From NCBI GenBank assembly GCA_036491115.1, contig DASXCQ010000013.1, positions 8,685 to 72,684 on the forward strand: 64,000 nt of DNA, written 5' to 3'. The translations under genes were made by a program, and so were the position numbers. Positions 8,589 to 16,694 of this stretch are shown here, piece by piece (within the stretch, counting starts at the first letter, position 1; each line of letters begins with the position of its first letter). Source of the stretch: DATEPR01 sp036491115 (GTDB taxonomy: Bacteria > Actinomycetota > Actinomycetes > Mycobacteriales > Pseudonocardiaceae). The notes below the pieces were generated by a model, which saw nothing but the letters and a program-made list of their open reading frames with translations, did not search any database and had not been told where the DNA came from.

Positions 8589-8990
8589 ATGGACGACTGG
8601 GCCGTTGCCGAGTCCTGGAGTGGTCTGGGACTGCACTGGCACGGATACGTGGAACGGGTCGCGCTGGCCCACGCCGCAACCCGGGAGGACCGCCTGGGCA
8701 CCGAGCCCGACGAGGTGATGGTCAATCCCGACGAGGTCGCGGCGTGGCTGGAGGGCACGATCAAGGCCGCGACGTCACCCGCTCCGCTCAAGGGCGCCAC
8801 AGTGGAGGATCTGCGCGACTTCGCCGACTCGATGCGCGTATGGCGGTCACTGGCGTCTCGGGGCGAGTCCGTGTCGACCGGCAGCAATGGACAGATCACG
8901 GTCACCGCGGAGGCCGTCACCGAGCGGGAGTGCGACTGCCAGATCTCCGGACCCCCGGTGTCCCGGTTGAGCAAGGGCCGCCGCAGGTAA
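8589..8990 (+). CDS. hypothetical protein
   Basis: A 133-residue acidic protein of unknown function. ATG 8589 is preferred because GGGGA lies 8 bases upstream; GTG 8583 is too close to it. No signal peptide, membrane span or known motif is visible. The N-terminal half contains WSGLGLHWHGYVERVALAH and two acidic helices (GTEPDEVMVNPDEVAAWLEG); the tail carries a CDC pair and ends in a basic cluster (SRLSKGRRR). Codon use with G or C in third position supports real coding. It stands alone, 52 bases before another orphan gene on the same strand. Confidence 0.6.
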   Translation: MDDWAVAESWSGLGLHWHGYVERVALAHAATREDRLGTEPDEVMVNPDEVAAWLEGTIKAATSPAPLKGATVEDLRDFADSMRVWRSLASRGESVSTGSNGQITVTAEAVTERECDCQISGPPVSRLSKGRRR

Positions 8991-9042
8991 CGGTTTCCGG
9001 TGGGACGGCCGGGTTGTCGGCCCGGTCCGGCACGATGCTGGC

Positions 9043-9705
9043 ATGCCATCCGGTCCACCCCCGCTGTCCGCGACCCAGATCGACCAACTCCGAGCCGACG
9101 TGGCAGGCGGCAGCCGGCCCATGGTGTGGTTCACCCCGGCCGCCGTGGGCGTCGCGGCGGGCAGATCGGCGAAGGTCGTGTCGCTGGCCGACCCGCCGGA
9201 AGGCGACTACATCCAGGTGCTGCCCACCGGGTCGCACGACGAGTTGTCCTTCTCGCCGAACGAGCTGACCATGGAGAAACCACCGCGCCGCAAGAAGACC
9301 CCGGCACCGCCACCGGAACCGGCGGCACCGCCGCCCGCTCCTCCCATGGACGAACTGCTGGTGGTCCGGGAACGTCCGGCCACACGGAAACCCGCACCGG
9401 CGGCAGCCGCACCGGCGGAGCGCCGGCCCAAGACCCGCAAGCCACCGGCCCCGATCACCGTCACGCTCAGCTCGACGTCGGAGGGGGAGTGGACGGTCGA
9501 GGTCCAGTCCGGCAGCAGGCGGACGGTCCGCCCGCAGCCGGTCGGCGCGGGTGCGGTCGCGTCGGCGGCGCGTGCGTTGGGCGGGGACATCGAGGCGGCC
9601 ATCGAGGGCGCCCTGGTGGCGGCCCGGGATCGGCAGCAGGAACGGGTGGCGCGGTTGGAGGCGGATCTGGCCGCCGCCCGGCAGGCGCTGGCCGACCTCG
9701 TCTAG
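9043..9705 (+). CDS. hypothetical protein with Pro/Ala-rich linker (DUF6319-like)
   Basis: This 220-residue protein has three parts: an N-terminal folded segment (about 1-75; ADVAGGSRPMVWFTPAAVGV and LPTGSHDELSFSPNELT), a Pro/Ala/Arg-rich linker (about 78-140), and a C-terminal helical part with a short coiled coil (AARDRQQERVARLEADL). The N-terminal pattern reminds me of an actinobacterial family named DUF6319; this naming is from memory and needs a profile search. It has no signal peptide and is probably cytosolic. The charged linker may bind nucleic acid, which is speculation. Confidence 0.6.
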   Translation: MPSGPPPLSATQIDQLRADVAGGSRPMVWFTPAAVGVAAGRSAKVVSLADPPEGDYIQVLPTGSHDELSFSPNELTMEKPPRRKKTPAPPPEPAAPPPAPPMDELLVVRERPATRKPAPAAAAPAERRPKTRKPPAPITVTLSSTSEGEWTVEVQSGSRRTVRPQPVGAGAVASAARALGGDIEAAIEGALVAARDRQQERVARLEADLAAARQALADLV

Positions 9706-9783
9706 CCGGTCGCCCGAGCGGCGGTCGCGGCTCGCCCGAAGGTGGGCTTACCGTGGGTGTCCACGACCTTTCGGGAGGTAGTC

Positions 9784-9873
9784 ATGACTGCCACAGAGCA
9801 CCCGCACGGTGGATGCAGCTGCTGCTCGAACTGCACCGGTGCCGGTTGCGGCTGCTGCGCCAACTGCAAGTAG
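9784..9873 (+). CDS. 29-residue Cys-rich metallothionein-like peptide
   Basis: ATG 9784 follows a strong GGGAGG site at 5-base spacing and the frame closes at TAG 9871-9873. The peptide has eight cysteines in 29 residues arranged as a tandem duplication: C-x-C-C-x-x-C at residues 11-17 and again at 22-28, joined by TGAG, with two histidines (6 and 8) before them. Such packing is typical of metallothioneins that bind Cu(I) or Zn in thiolate clusters; this one is shorter than mycobacterial MymT (about 53 residues). Promoter-like TTACCGTGGG lies 30 bases upstream. It is convergent with the lipoprotein gene, 6 bases away. Metal identity is unknown. Confidence 0.68.
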   Translation: MTATEHPHGGCSCCSNCTGAGCGCCANCK

Positions 9874-9879
9874 CCGCAC

Positions 9880-11448
9880 TCACGGCGGGCAGGTCGTCGG
9901 GTTCGCCGGCACCGTGCCGTTGATCAGGTAGTGCTGCGCGGCCTGTGTCGCGCATGCGGACTGGCCGAGGGCACCGTGGCCGGAGCCCAACCAGTTGACC
10001 AGCACACCGGAATCCAACTGCTGCGCGGTGCGCTGGCTGCCGGTGCCCGGTGTGACGGGGTCGTTGGCGGTGCTCAGCACCAGGATCGGCGGCGCGCCCT
10101 TCGCGGTCGGCTTGGCCAGCGGCCGGTCGGGCACCGGCCACGGCCCGCACAGCAGCAGACTCTGCGCCAGCAGCCCGCCGAACAGCGGGAACGCACCGGT
10201 CCACGCCTTCATCGTGGTGGACACCTGGGCGGGCGCCAGCCGGTCCTGCTGGTCGTTGCACCCGGCGGCCAGGTCGGCGTCCAGCCGGGGCGGATCGATC
10301 TCGGTGCCGGCCACCACCGGCGCCACGAACGCGGCCAGGTCGGTGCCGTCCCCGCCGTGCGCCCTGGCGATCGCCGTGGCCAGCGCCGGCCAGTCGGTCC
10401 GGTCGGCCAACCCGGCCAGCACCGCGTACAGGGCCGTGCCGTTGGTCAGCTGGCCACCGTCGGGCAGCGCCTCCGGCTTGGCCTTCACCTGCGCCAGCAA
10501 CTGTCGCAGCGTCGCCTCGGGCGTGCCGCCCAGCGGGCAGGCGCCCCGGCTCTGGCAGTCGGTGGCGAACGCGGTGAACGTCGCCTCCGCCGATGCGGCC
10601 TGCGCCCTGGCGGTGGCGGTCGTGTCCAGGGTCGGGTCCGGTGAGCCGTCCAGCACCAGCCGGCCGACGCGGGTGGGGAAGCGGTTGGCGTAGGCGGTCA
10701 GCACGCGGGAACCCTCGCCGTGCCCGATCGCGTCGATCCGGTTCAGGCCCAACTGCTGCCGGATGGTCTCCAGGTCCTCCGCGGTGCGCGGCGTGTCCAG
10801 CGCCGCCGACCGCGTGTCCAGCGCCAGGATGCACTGCTGGCTGGCGTCCAGGGTGGCGTCCAGCAGGCCGCTCAGGTCGGTGTCCGTCGGGTCGTAGTCG
10901 ACGATCTGGTCCCGGTCGCTGGCCGGCACGCAGTGCACCGGATCCGATCCGCCTGTGCCCCGCCGGTCGACACCGACCAGGGAGAACGTCCGCAGGAACG
11001 CGGGCGGCAACTGCGCGGCCAGTTCCGCCGCGTACAGGGTGCCGGGCAGGCCGTCCAGGTCGTTGACCACCAGCAGCGGCGTCGGGCCCTGGCCGACCTT
11101 GAGCAGTTGCAGCCGCACCAGGCCCTCACCGGGTGCGCTGGGCGAGTCCAGCGCGCTCACCACCCGCGCGCACTGGAACGTCAGGCTCGGCGGCAGGGTC
11201 ACGTCGCCGAGCCGCTGCCGGGTCACCGTGCCGCAGTCCGACCAGCCGAGCGTGGACCGGGACGGCCGTTCCAGCGGTGGCAACCCACTGGACTTGGTCG
11301 GCGGGGCCGTGGTCTGCTGGGGCGCCGTCCCCGCCACCACCAGACCTGGCCGCTGGGACGGGCCGACCGTGCACCCGGCCAGCAGCGCGAGCGCCACGGT
11401 CACCGCGAGGGCGGACAGCCGGACGGGGTTGACCACTCGGCGCGGCAC
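9880..11448 (-). CDS. TAP-like alpha/beta hydrolase lipoprotein (nucleophile position Gly)
   Basis: The protein has 522 residues from GTG 11448. A signal peptide ends in lipobox LLAGC (Cys26), so it should be anchored outside the membrane. The layout is that of tripeptidyl-aminopeptidase-like hydrolases: an oxyanion region with GVDRRGTGGSDP (about 159-170), an elbow at IGHGEGSRVL (241-250), and a C-terminal TAP domain with STANDPVTPG and GSGHGALGQ carrying the acid Asp and His. At the nucleophile elbow the G-x-S-x-G serine is Gly (residue 244). Either a neighbouring residue replaces it or the protein is not a serine hydrolase. Paired cysteines suggest disulfides. Confidence 0.8.
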   Translation of the reverse strand: MPRRVVNPVRLSALAVTVALALLAGCTVGPSQRPGLVVAGTAPQQTTAPPTKSSGLPPLERPSRSTLGWSDCGTVTRQRLGDVTLPPSLTFQCARVVSALDSPSAPGEGLVRLQLLKVGQGPTPLLVVNDLDGLPGTLYAAELAAQLPPAFLRTFSLVGVDRRGTGGSDPVHCVPASDRDQIVDYDPTDTDLSGLLDATLDASQQCILALDTRSAALDTPRTAEDLETIRQQLGLNRIDAIGHGEGSRVLTAYANRFPTRVGRLVLDGSPDPTLDTTATARAQAASAEATFTAFATDCQSRGACPLGGTPEATLRQLLAQVKAKPEALPDGGQLTNGTALYAVLAGLADRTDWPALATAIARAHGGDGTDLAAFVAPVVAGTEIDPPRLDADLAAGCNDQQDRLAPAQVSTTMKAWTGAFPLFGGLLAQSLLLCGPWPVPDRPLAKPTAKGAPPILVLSTANDPVTPGTGSQRTAQQLDSGVLVNWLGSGHGALGQSACATQAAQHYLINGTVPANPTTCPP

Positions 11449-11618
11449 GTGGTGTTCCTCGCTCTCGCAGGCCGATTCCCGACCGCCGGGCGGCGGCTCG
11501 GGTTCGATGGGGACGGGCGCTCGCCAACCCGCGGAGCGTCGCACCCGCGTGGTATGACCCTGGTGAGCACCTTCGGCCACAGTATCCGGGCCGGGGTGAC
11601 GGACCGGCGAGAGGTGAT

Positions 11619-12542
11619 GTGGTGGTTGCCGCCAACGTGGCCAGGACACCCCGGCGCGGTGGGCTGCGCGGCCTGCCCATCGGACGGGCCGCGGGCGGAC
11701 TGGGCCTGGGCAGCCTGCCGCCGCCCGCGCTGGTGCTGGCCGGCATCGTCAGCCTGCAGATGGGCGCTTCCTTTGCCAAGCAACTGTTCCCGGTCGCCGG
11801 CGCGGTCGGTGTCGTGTCGATGCGGCTGGTGTTCGCCGCGGTGATCCTGCTCGCCGTCTGGCGGCCGTCGGTGCGCAGCATGACCCGCCAGGCGTGGCTG
11901 GTCATCTGTCTGTTCGGCACCGTGCTCGGCGTGATGAACGTGCTGTTCTACGAGTCGCTGGACCGGATCCCGCTGGGCGTCGCGGTGACCGTCGAGTTCC
12001 TCGGCCCACTGGCCGTGGCGCTGGCCGGGTCGCGCCGGTGGCGGGACGGGCTGTGGGCGCTGCTGGCCGCGGGCGGTGTCGTGCTGCTCACCGACGGCGG
12101 CGGGCACGTCGAGTGGCTGGGCGTGCTGCTCGCGTTCGGTGCCGCCTGCTGCTGGGCGTGCTACATCCTGCTGTCCGCCAAGCTCGGCGAGCGGACCAGC
12201 GGCGGTGGCGGGCTGGCCCTGGCGATGTGCGTCGGCGGTGTGCTGGTCGCGCCGTTCGGGTTGGCCACGTCCGGCCCGGCACTGCTCCAGCCACAGGTGT
12301 TGGCCATCGGTCTCGGGGTGGCGCTGCTGTCGTCCGTGGTCCCGTACTCGGTGGAACTGGAGGCGTTGCGGCGCATCCCGCCCCGCGTGTTCGGCGTGCT
12401 GATGAGCCTGGAGCCCGCCGTCGCCGGCCTGTGCGGCCTGGTGCTGCTGGGCCAGGCGTTGCGGCCGGTGCAGTGGATCGCGGTGTGTCTGGTGGTGGCG
12501 GCGTCGGTCGGCGCCACCCGCGCCAACCGCACAGCTACCTAG
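11619..12542 (+). CDS. EamA/RhtA-type DMT exporter
   Basis: A 307-residue membrane protein with about ten hydrophobic helices in two EamA repeats (about 35-155 and 165-295). Its profile, including SFAKQLFP in the first helix, FYESLDRIPLGVAVTVEFLGPLAVAL in mid-protein and a late LEPAVAGLCGLVLLGQ, matches the RhtA-like branch that exports threonine or homoserine. Start GTG 11619 follows GAGAGG. It is divergent from the lipoprotein (170-base gap) and convergent with the DNA ligase, overlapping it by 8 bases. The actual substrate is not determined by the sequence. Confidence 0.87.
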   Translation: MVVAANVARTPRRGGLRGLPIGRAAGGLGLGSLPPPALVLAGIVSLQMGASFAKQLFPVAGAVGVVSMRLVFAAVILLAVWRPSVRSMTRQAWLVICLFGTVLGVMNVLFYESLDRIPLGVAVTVEFLGPLAVALAGSRRWRDGLWALLAAGGVVLLTDGGGHVEWLGVLLAFGAACCWACYILLSAKLGERTSGGGGLALAMCVGGVLVAPFGLATSGPALLQPQVLAIGLGVALLSSVVPYSVELEALRRIPPRVFGVLMSLEPAVAGLCGLVLLGQALRPVQWIAVCLVVAASVGATRANRTAT

Positions 12543-13617
12543 CCGCCACCTCGCCGCGCAGCACCGACGCCAGGTCGTAGGTGGCCGGCTCGTCCAACTG
12601 GTCGTACCGGCACGACTCCGGTTCCCGGTCGGGCCGCCACCGGACGAACTGCGACGTGTGCCGGAACCGCACCGGATGCCGGCCCTCGGTGTGGTCGTAG
12701 CCGACCTCCACCACCCGCTCCCGGCGCAGCGGCACCCACGGCTGCTCGCCGGACCGCCACCGGTTCACCGAACCGGGCAACCGCCTGCCCGCCGGATCGC
12801 CGGACAGCCACGGGTGATCGGCGTCGCCGCCCTCGGTCAGCGGCGCCAACTCCTGCACCAGTTCCCGGCGCCGGGCCACCGGGAACGCGCCGACCACGCC
12901 GACGTGGTGCAGCACACCGGCGTCGTCGTGCAGGCCGAGCAGCAGCGAACCCACCGCCGTGCCCGGCTCTGTGTTGGCGTGCCAGCGCAGCCCGGCGACC
13001 ACGCAGTCCGCGGTGCGGGCGTGCTTGTACTTGGTCATGGTGCGCTTGTTGGGCGTGTACGGGCCGTCGGCCGGCTTGCCGATCACGCCGTCCAGACCTG
13101 CGCCCTCGAACAGGGTGAACCACTCGCGGGCGGTCGCCGGGTCGGGCGTGGACGGCGTGACGTGCAGGCCGTCCGCCGGGGTGACGTGCCTGGCCAGCGA
13201 CGCCCGCCGGTCGGCGCCACCGAGGTCCAGCAGGCTCTCGTCGCCCACCGCCAGCAGGTCGAACGCGATGTAGCGGGCCGGGGTCTGCTCGGCCAGCAGC
13301 CGCACCCTGCTGTCGGCGGGGTGGATGCGTTCGGTCAGCGCGTCGAAGTCCAGCCGGCCGTCGCGGTCGACGACGAGTTCGCCGTCCAGCACGATCCGGT
13401 CCGGCAGCGCGGCCAGCAGCCCGGTGATCACCTCGGGGAAGTACCGGTCCAGCGGCTTGCCGGACCGGGACTGGAGAGTGAGCTCGTCGCCGTCCCGGAA
13501 CACCAGACACCGGAAGCCGTCCCACTTGGGTTCGAACAGCAGGTCGTCGCGGTCCGGAATCTCCGGCGCCGGGCTGGCCAGCATCGGCTTCACCGGCGGT
13601 GTCACGGGCAGCGCCAT
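12535..13617 (-). CDS. ATP-dependent DNA ligase, LigC/LigD-ligase type
   Basis: At 360 residues this is a compact ATP-dependent ligase with an adenylation domain and an OB-fold domain. The nucleotidyl lysine is in EPKWDGFR (Lys31); other motifs are RSGKPLDRYFP, LDGELVV, YIAFDLLAV, GVIGKP and the late KYKHARTADCVV. LigC-type enzymes seal nicks and take part in backup end joining with Ku and the LigD polymerase. The start is 5 bases from the end of the RibD-like gene, so it is the last gene of an operon PAP2-RibD-like-ligase. A stand-alone LigD-type polymerase lies 4 kb upstream on the other strand. Confidence 0.92.
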   Translation of the reverse strand: MALPVTPPVKPMLASPAPEIPDRDDLLFEPKWDGFRCLVFRDGDELTLQSRSGKPLDRYFPEVITGLLAALPDRIVLDGELVVDRDGRLDFDALTERIHPADSRVRLLAEQTPARYIAFDLLAVGDESLLDLGGADRRASLARHVTPADGLHVTPSTPDPATAREWFTLFEGAGLDGVIGKPADGPYTPNKRTMTKYKHARTADCVVAGLRWHANTEPGTAVGSLLLGLHDDAGVLHHVGVVGAFPVARRRELVQELAPLTEGGDADHPWLSGDPAGRRLPGSVNRWRSGEQPWVPLRRERVVEVGYDHTEGRHPVRFRHTSQFVRWRPDREPESCRYDQLDEPATYDLASVLRGEVAAR

Positions 13618-13621
13618 CGGG

Positions 13622-14374
13622 TCACCTCCGTAGGTAGCGCAGCATCAGCTGGTCGTCCGCGTGCAGCACGGATGCCAGCCGCAACCGGGTCGGGTCGGCC
13701 GGCAGCGGTCCCTTCGCGATCCGGCCGGCGTCCCCGGCGACCAGCATCGGCGCGACGCTCAGGTCCACCTCGTCCACCAGCCCGTCCGCGACCAGCGACC
13801 CGAACAGCTGCGGTCCACCCTCGCAGCACACCCGGCGCAGCGCACGCCGGTCCAGGTCGGCCAGCACGGCGGCCAGGTCGACGTCGTCCTCGCCGACCAG
13901 CACCACCTCGGCGCCCGCGTCGACCAGCCCGGCCCGGCGCACCTCGGGGACCGACGTCGTCGTGTAGACGATCGTCTGGGCCGGCGCGTCGGCGAACAGC
14001 GGTGAGTGTGGCTCCAGCGAGCCGCTGCGGGTGACCACGGCGATCGGCGGCAGCGGCGCCAGACCACGCTCGGCCCGCAGGTCGGCCGGCACCTCCCCGG
14101 GCCGCACGCCCCGGTACCGCTCGATCAGCGCGGTCCGCGCGCCCACCATGATCACGTCGGCCAGCGCCCTGCCGAGCGCGAAGATCTTCTTGTCGTTCGG
14201 GTCGGACAGGCCGCCGGACCGGCCGCCCAGCGACACCGCGCCGTCGACGCTGCTGATGAAGTTGACCTTCACCCACGGCCGGTCCAGGTCCGGCGGGAAG
14301 TCATAGAGCCGGACCAGCTCGTCGTCGTCGGTCGATCCGTCTTCGGGCAGCAGTCGGTCCACCCGGCCATCCAA
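13622..14374 (-). CDS. pyrimidine reductase family protein (RibD C-terminal domain)
   Basis: A 250-residue single-domain protein like the C-terminal NADPH-dependent reductase of RibD, which in riboflavin synthesis reduces the ribosylamino-pyrimidine intermediate. Typical segments are VKVNFISSVDGAVS near the N-terminus, DKKIFALGRALADVIMVGARTA, and CCEGGPQLFGSLVADGLVDE near the end (the E-G-G-P nucleotide loop). There is no deaminase domain. The start lies 74 bases inside the upstream PAP2 gene (14301-14972), and the ligase follows after 4 bases, so three unrelated functions share one transcript. Whether it serves riboflavin synthesis is unknown; no other rib gene is nearby. Confidence 0.86.
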   Translation of the reverse strand: MDGRVDRLLPEDGSTDDDELVRLYDFPPDLDRPWVKVNFISSVDGAVSLGGRSGGLSDPNDKKIFALGRALADVIMVGARTALIERYRGVRPGEVPADLRAERGLAPLPPIAVVTRSGSLEPHSPLFADAPAQTIVYTTTSVPEVRRAGLVDAGAEVVLVGEDDVDLAAVLADLDRRALRRVCCEGGPQLFGSLVADGLVDEVDLSVAPMLVAGDAGRIAKGPLPADPTRLRLASVLHADDQLMLRYLRR

Positions 14375-14972
14375 ACAGGTCGGCGACCATGGCGAGCGGC
14401 AACACCACGCCGATCGCCAGCAGGAAGCCGCCCACGGTGTCGGTGAAGTAGTGGTAGTCCATGCCCACCAGCCCGACCGCGAGCACCAGCCACACCACCA
14501 CGAGCAGCCACAGCACGGCCCAGCGCGCCCGCATCGGCCAGTCGACGGTGATCACCAGCGCCGCCACCCCGAGCGCGGCCATCGTGCTGATCGTGTGGCC
14601 GCTGGGGTAGCTGAGCACGCCGGTGTAGGTCCGGTCGATCAGCGGCTTGAACACCAGTTCGGTGAGCCCGACGCACAGCGCCGGGGCGGCGACCGCCAGC
14701 ACGGCTCGCGCCCACCACCGGTGGAACACCGCCACGCCGACCACGAACGCGATCACCGGGTAGATCACGACCGGGTGAGACGGTCCGGTGAGCAGCCGAG
14801 CGGTGAAAGTCTGCTCGCCGATCGTGCGCCGCACGGCGTCCGCGACCGCCCCGTCCACGTGCCCGGCCACCCGTTGACCGGCGTACCAGGCGCCGAGCAC
14901 GGCGGTCAGCACCCAGCACACCAGAGCGGTCAGCGCGGCCGGGCGGCGCAGGTGCGCCGGGATCAGGGGCAT
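14301..14972 (-). CDS. PAP2 superfamily phosphatase, membrane-bound
   Basis: This 223-residue protein begins MPLIPAHLRRPAALTALVC and has about five to six hydrophobic helices. The PAP2 catalytic motifs are present in order: KPLIDRTY (motif 1, with RT where RP is usual), SYPSGHT (motif 2, with the proton-donor His), and GMDYHYFTDTVGG (motif 3 with the nucleophilic His and its Asp). Relatives dephosphorylate phosphatidic acid or undecaprenyl pyrophosphate at the outer membrane face. The last 74 bases overlap the start of the reductase gene. Divergent from the ABC-F gene at 15039. Confidence 0.88.
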   Translation of the reverse strand: MPLIPAHLRRPAALTALVCWVLTAVLGAWYAGQRVAGHVDGAVADAVRRTIGEQTFTARLLTGPSHPVVIYPVIAFVVGVAVFHRWWARAVLAVAAPALCVGLTELVFKPLIDRTYTGVLSYPSGHTISTMAALGVAALVITVDWPMRARWAVLWLLVVVWLVLAVGLVGMDYHYFTDTVGGFLLAIGVVLPLAMVADLFGWPGGPTAARRRIDRRRRAGPAL

Positions 14973-15038
14973 GGCACCGACTATGCCGGACCGGAAATCC
15001 GTTCGCCCTGGTGACGGGCCGCGGAGGACCATGCGGGC

Positions 15039-16664
15039 ATGGGCGTTCTGGAGGCCAGCGGACTCGGTCACACACTGGCGGACGGCAGGCTGCTGTTCCG
15101 TGGCGTGTCGTTCCGGGTCGGCGCGGGCAGCGTGACCGCCGTCGTCGGCGCGAACGGCGCCGGCAAGACCACGCTGCTGCGGATGCTGTCCGGCGACCTG
15201 CCGGTCGGCGACGGCGGCGTGCGGGTGGAGGGCGGTCTGGGCGTGATGCCGCAGTTCGTCGGGTCGGTCCGGGACGACAAGACCGTCCGCGACCTGCTGC
15301 TCGCCGTGGCACCGCCTCCGGCCAGGGCCGCGGCGGCCGAGCTGGAGGAGGTCGAGCTGCTGCTGATGGACACGGACGACGAGCCGACCCAGCTGCGCTA
15401 CGCGGCCGCCCTGGCCGGTTGGGGCGAGGCGGGCGGCTACGACCTGGAAGTGCTCTGGGACACGGTGACCGTGGCCGCGTTCGGCGTGCCCTACGACATC
15501 GCCCGGCACCGCCAGGTGCGCACGCTGTCCGGCGGCGAGCAGAAACGGCTGGTGCTGGAGGCGCTGCTGCGCGGCCACGAGCAGGTGCTGCTGCTGGACG
15601 AGCCGGACAACTATCTGGACGTGCCCGGCAAGCGCTGGCTGGAGCACAGGCTGGCCGAGACGCCCAAGGCGGTGCTGATCGTCAGCCACGACCGCGAGCT
15701 GCTGGCCAACTCGGCCACCGCCGTGGTCACCCTGGAAGGTCGGACCAGCTGGACCCACGGCGGCGGCTTCGCCACCTGGCACGAGGCGCGGGAGGCGCGC
15801 ATCGAGCGGATGGCCGAGCTGCATCGCCGATGGGACGAGGAACACGAGCGGCTCCGCGAACTCGTTCGGTCGTTGCAGCGGGCAGCCACGATGAGCGACG
15901 TCATGGCCAATCGCTATGCGGCGGCGCAGACCCGGCTGCGCAAGTTCGAGGAGGCCGGGCCGCCGCCGGAACTGCCGCGTGAGCACAAGGTCACGCCTCG
16001 GCTGCGTGGCGCCCGTACCGGTGTTCGTGCGATCACCTGTGCGGATCTGGAGTTGAGCGGGCTGATGCGGCCGTTCGACCTTGAGGTGTTCTTCGGTGAC
16101 CGGGTGGCCGTGTTGGGGGCCAACGGGTCCGGCAAGAGTCATTTCCTGCGTCTACTGGCCGGGGACTCGGTTGCTCATACCGGTTCTTGGCGGTTGGGGG
16201 CGCGCGTGGTGCCCGGGTTGTTCGCGCAGACGCATGCCCATCCGGAGTGGGTCGGGCGGACGTTGGTGGATGTCTTGTGGCATGGTGACGGTGATCGGTC
16301 CGGTGTGGACAGAGGAACGGCGATGTCGGCTCTGAGTCGGTATGGTCTTGCCGCCGCTGGGGATCAGCGGTTCGAGACGTTGTCGGGTGGGCAGCAGGCC
16401 CGGTTTCAGATTCTGTTGTTGGAGCTGTCCGGTTCGACCTTGTTGCTGCTCGATGAGCCGACCGACAATCTCGATCTGACTTCGGCCCAGGCTTTGCAGG
16501 ACGCTCTGGCGGAGTTCACCGGGACCGTGCTCGCGGTGACGCACGATCGGTGGTTCGCTCGGTCGTTCGATCGGTTTCTCGTGTTCCGGGAGGACGGGAC
16601 CGTGTCCGAGACGGACGGTCCGGTGTGGGACGAGGGGCGGGTGGCCCGGCCGGTTCACCGGTGA
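15039..16664 (+). CDS. ABC-F family ATP-binding protein
   Basis: The 541-residue protein consists of two nucleotide-binding domains without membrane segments, the mark of ABC-F translation factors. Walker A motifs are GANGAGKTT and GANGSGKSH; signatures are LSGGEQKR and LSGGQQAR; Walker B regions are LLLDEPDNYLD and LLLLDEPTDNLDL. A charged linker (about residues 250-310) joins the domains, as in proteins that act on the ribosomal E site; some relatives protect against antibiotics. Resistance cannot be inferred here. From about 15890 the third codon positions shift from C to G/T, a change shared with the convergent aminotransferase 3' end. Confidence 0.9.
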   Translation: MGVLEASGLGHTLADGRLLFRGVSFRVGAGSVTAVVGANGAGKTTLLRMLSGDLPVGDGGVRVEGGLGVMPQFVGSVRDDKTVRDLLLAVAPPPARAAAAELEEVELLLMDTDDEPTQLRYAAALAGWGEAGGYDLEVLWDTVTVAAFGVPYDIARHRQVRTLSGGEQKRLVLEALLRGHEQVLLLDEPDNYLDVPGKRWLEHRLAETPKAVLIVSHDRELLANSATAVVTLEGRTSWTHGGGFATWHEAREARIERMAELHRRWDEEHERLRELVRSLQRAATMSDVMANRYAAAQTRLRKFEEAGPPPELPREHKVTPRLRGARTGVRAITCADLELSGLMRPFDLEVFFGDRVAVLGANGSGKSHFLRLLAGDSVAHTGSWRLGARVVPGLFAQTHAHPEWVGRTLVDVLWHGDGDRSGVDRGTAMSALSRYGLAAAGDQRFETLSGGQQARFQILLLELSGSTLLLLDEPTDNLDLTSAQALQDALAEFTGTVLAVTHDRWFARSFDRFLVFREDGTVSETDGPVWDEGRVARPVHR

Positions 16665-16684
16665 AGAAGTGGCCACGGCCACCC
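16639..16684. terminator. hairpin between convergent ABC-F and aminotransferase genes
   Basis: GGGTGGCC (16639-16646) pairs with GGCCACCC (16677-16684) around the ABC-F stop, and an inner GTGGCC-AC-GGCCAC (16669-16682) is an alternative stem. It could end transcription from both sides. There is no T-tract. Confidence 0.35.
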
Positions 16685-16694
16685 GCTCATCCGT

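Noticed and set aside
15011..15982. A 323-codon plus-strand frame overlapping the ABC-F start
   Set aside because: It is a +1 shadow of the ABC-F gene with repeated Arg/Gly and no family match.
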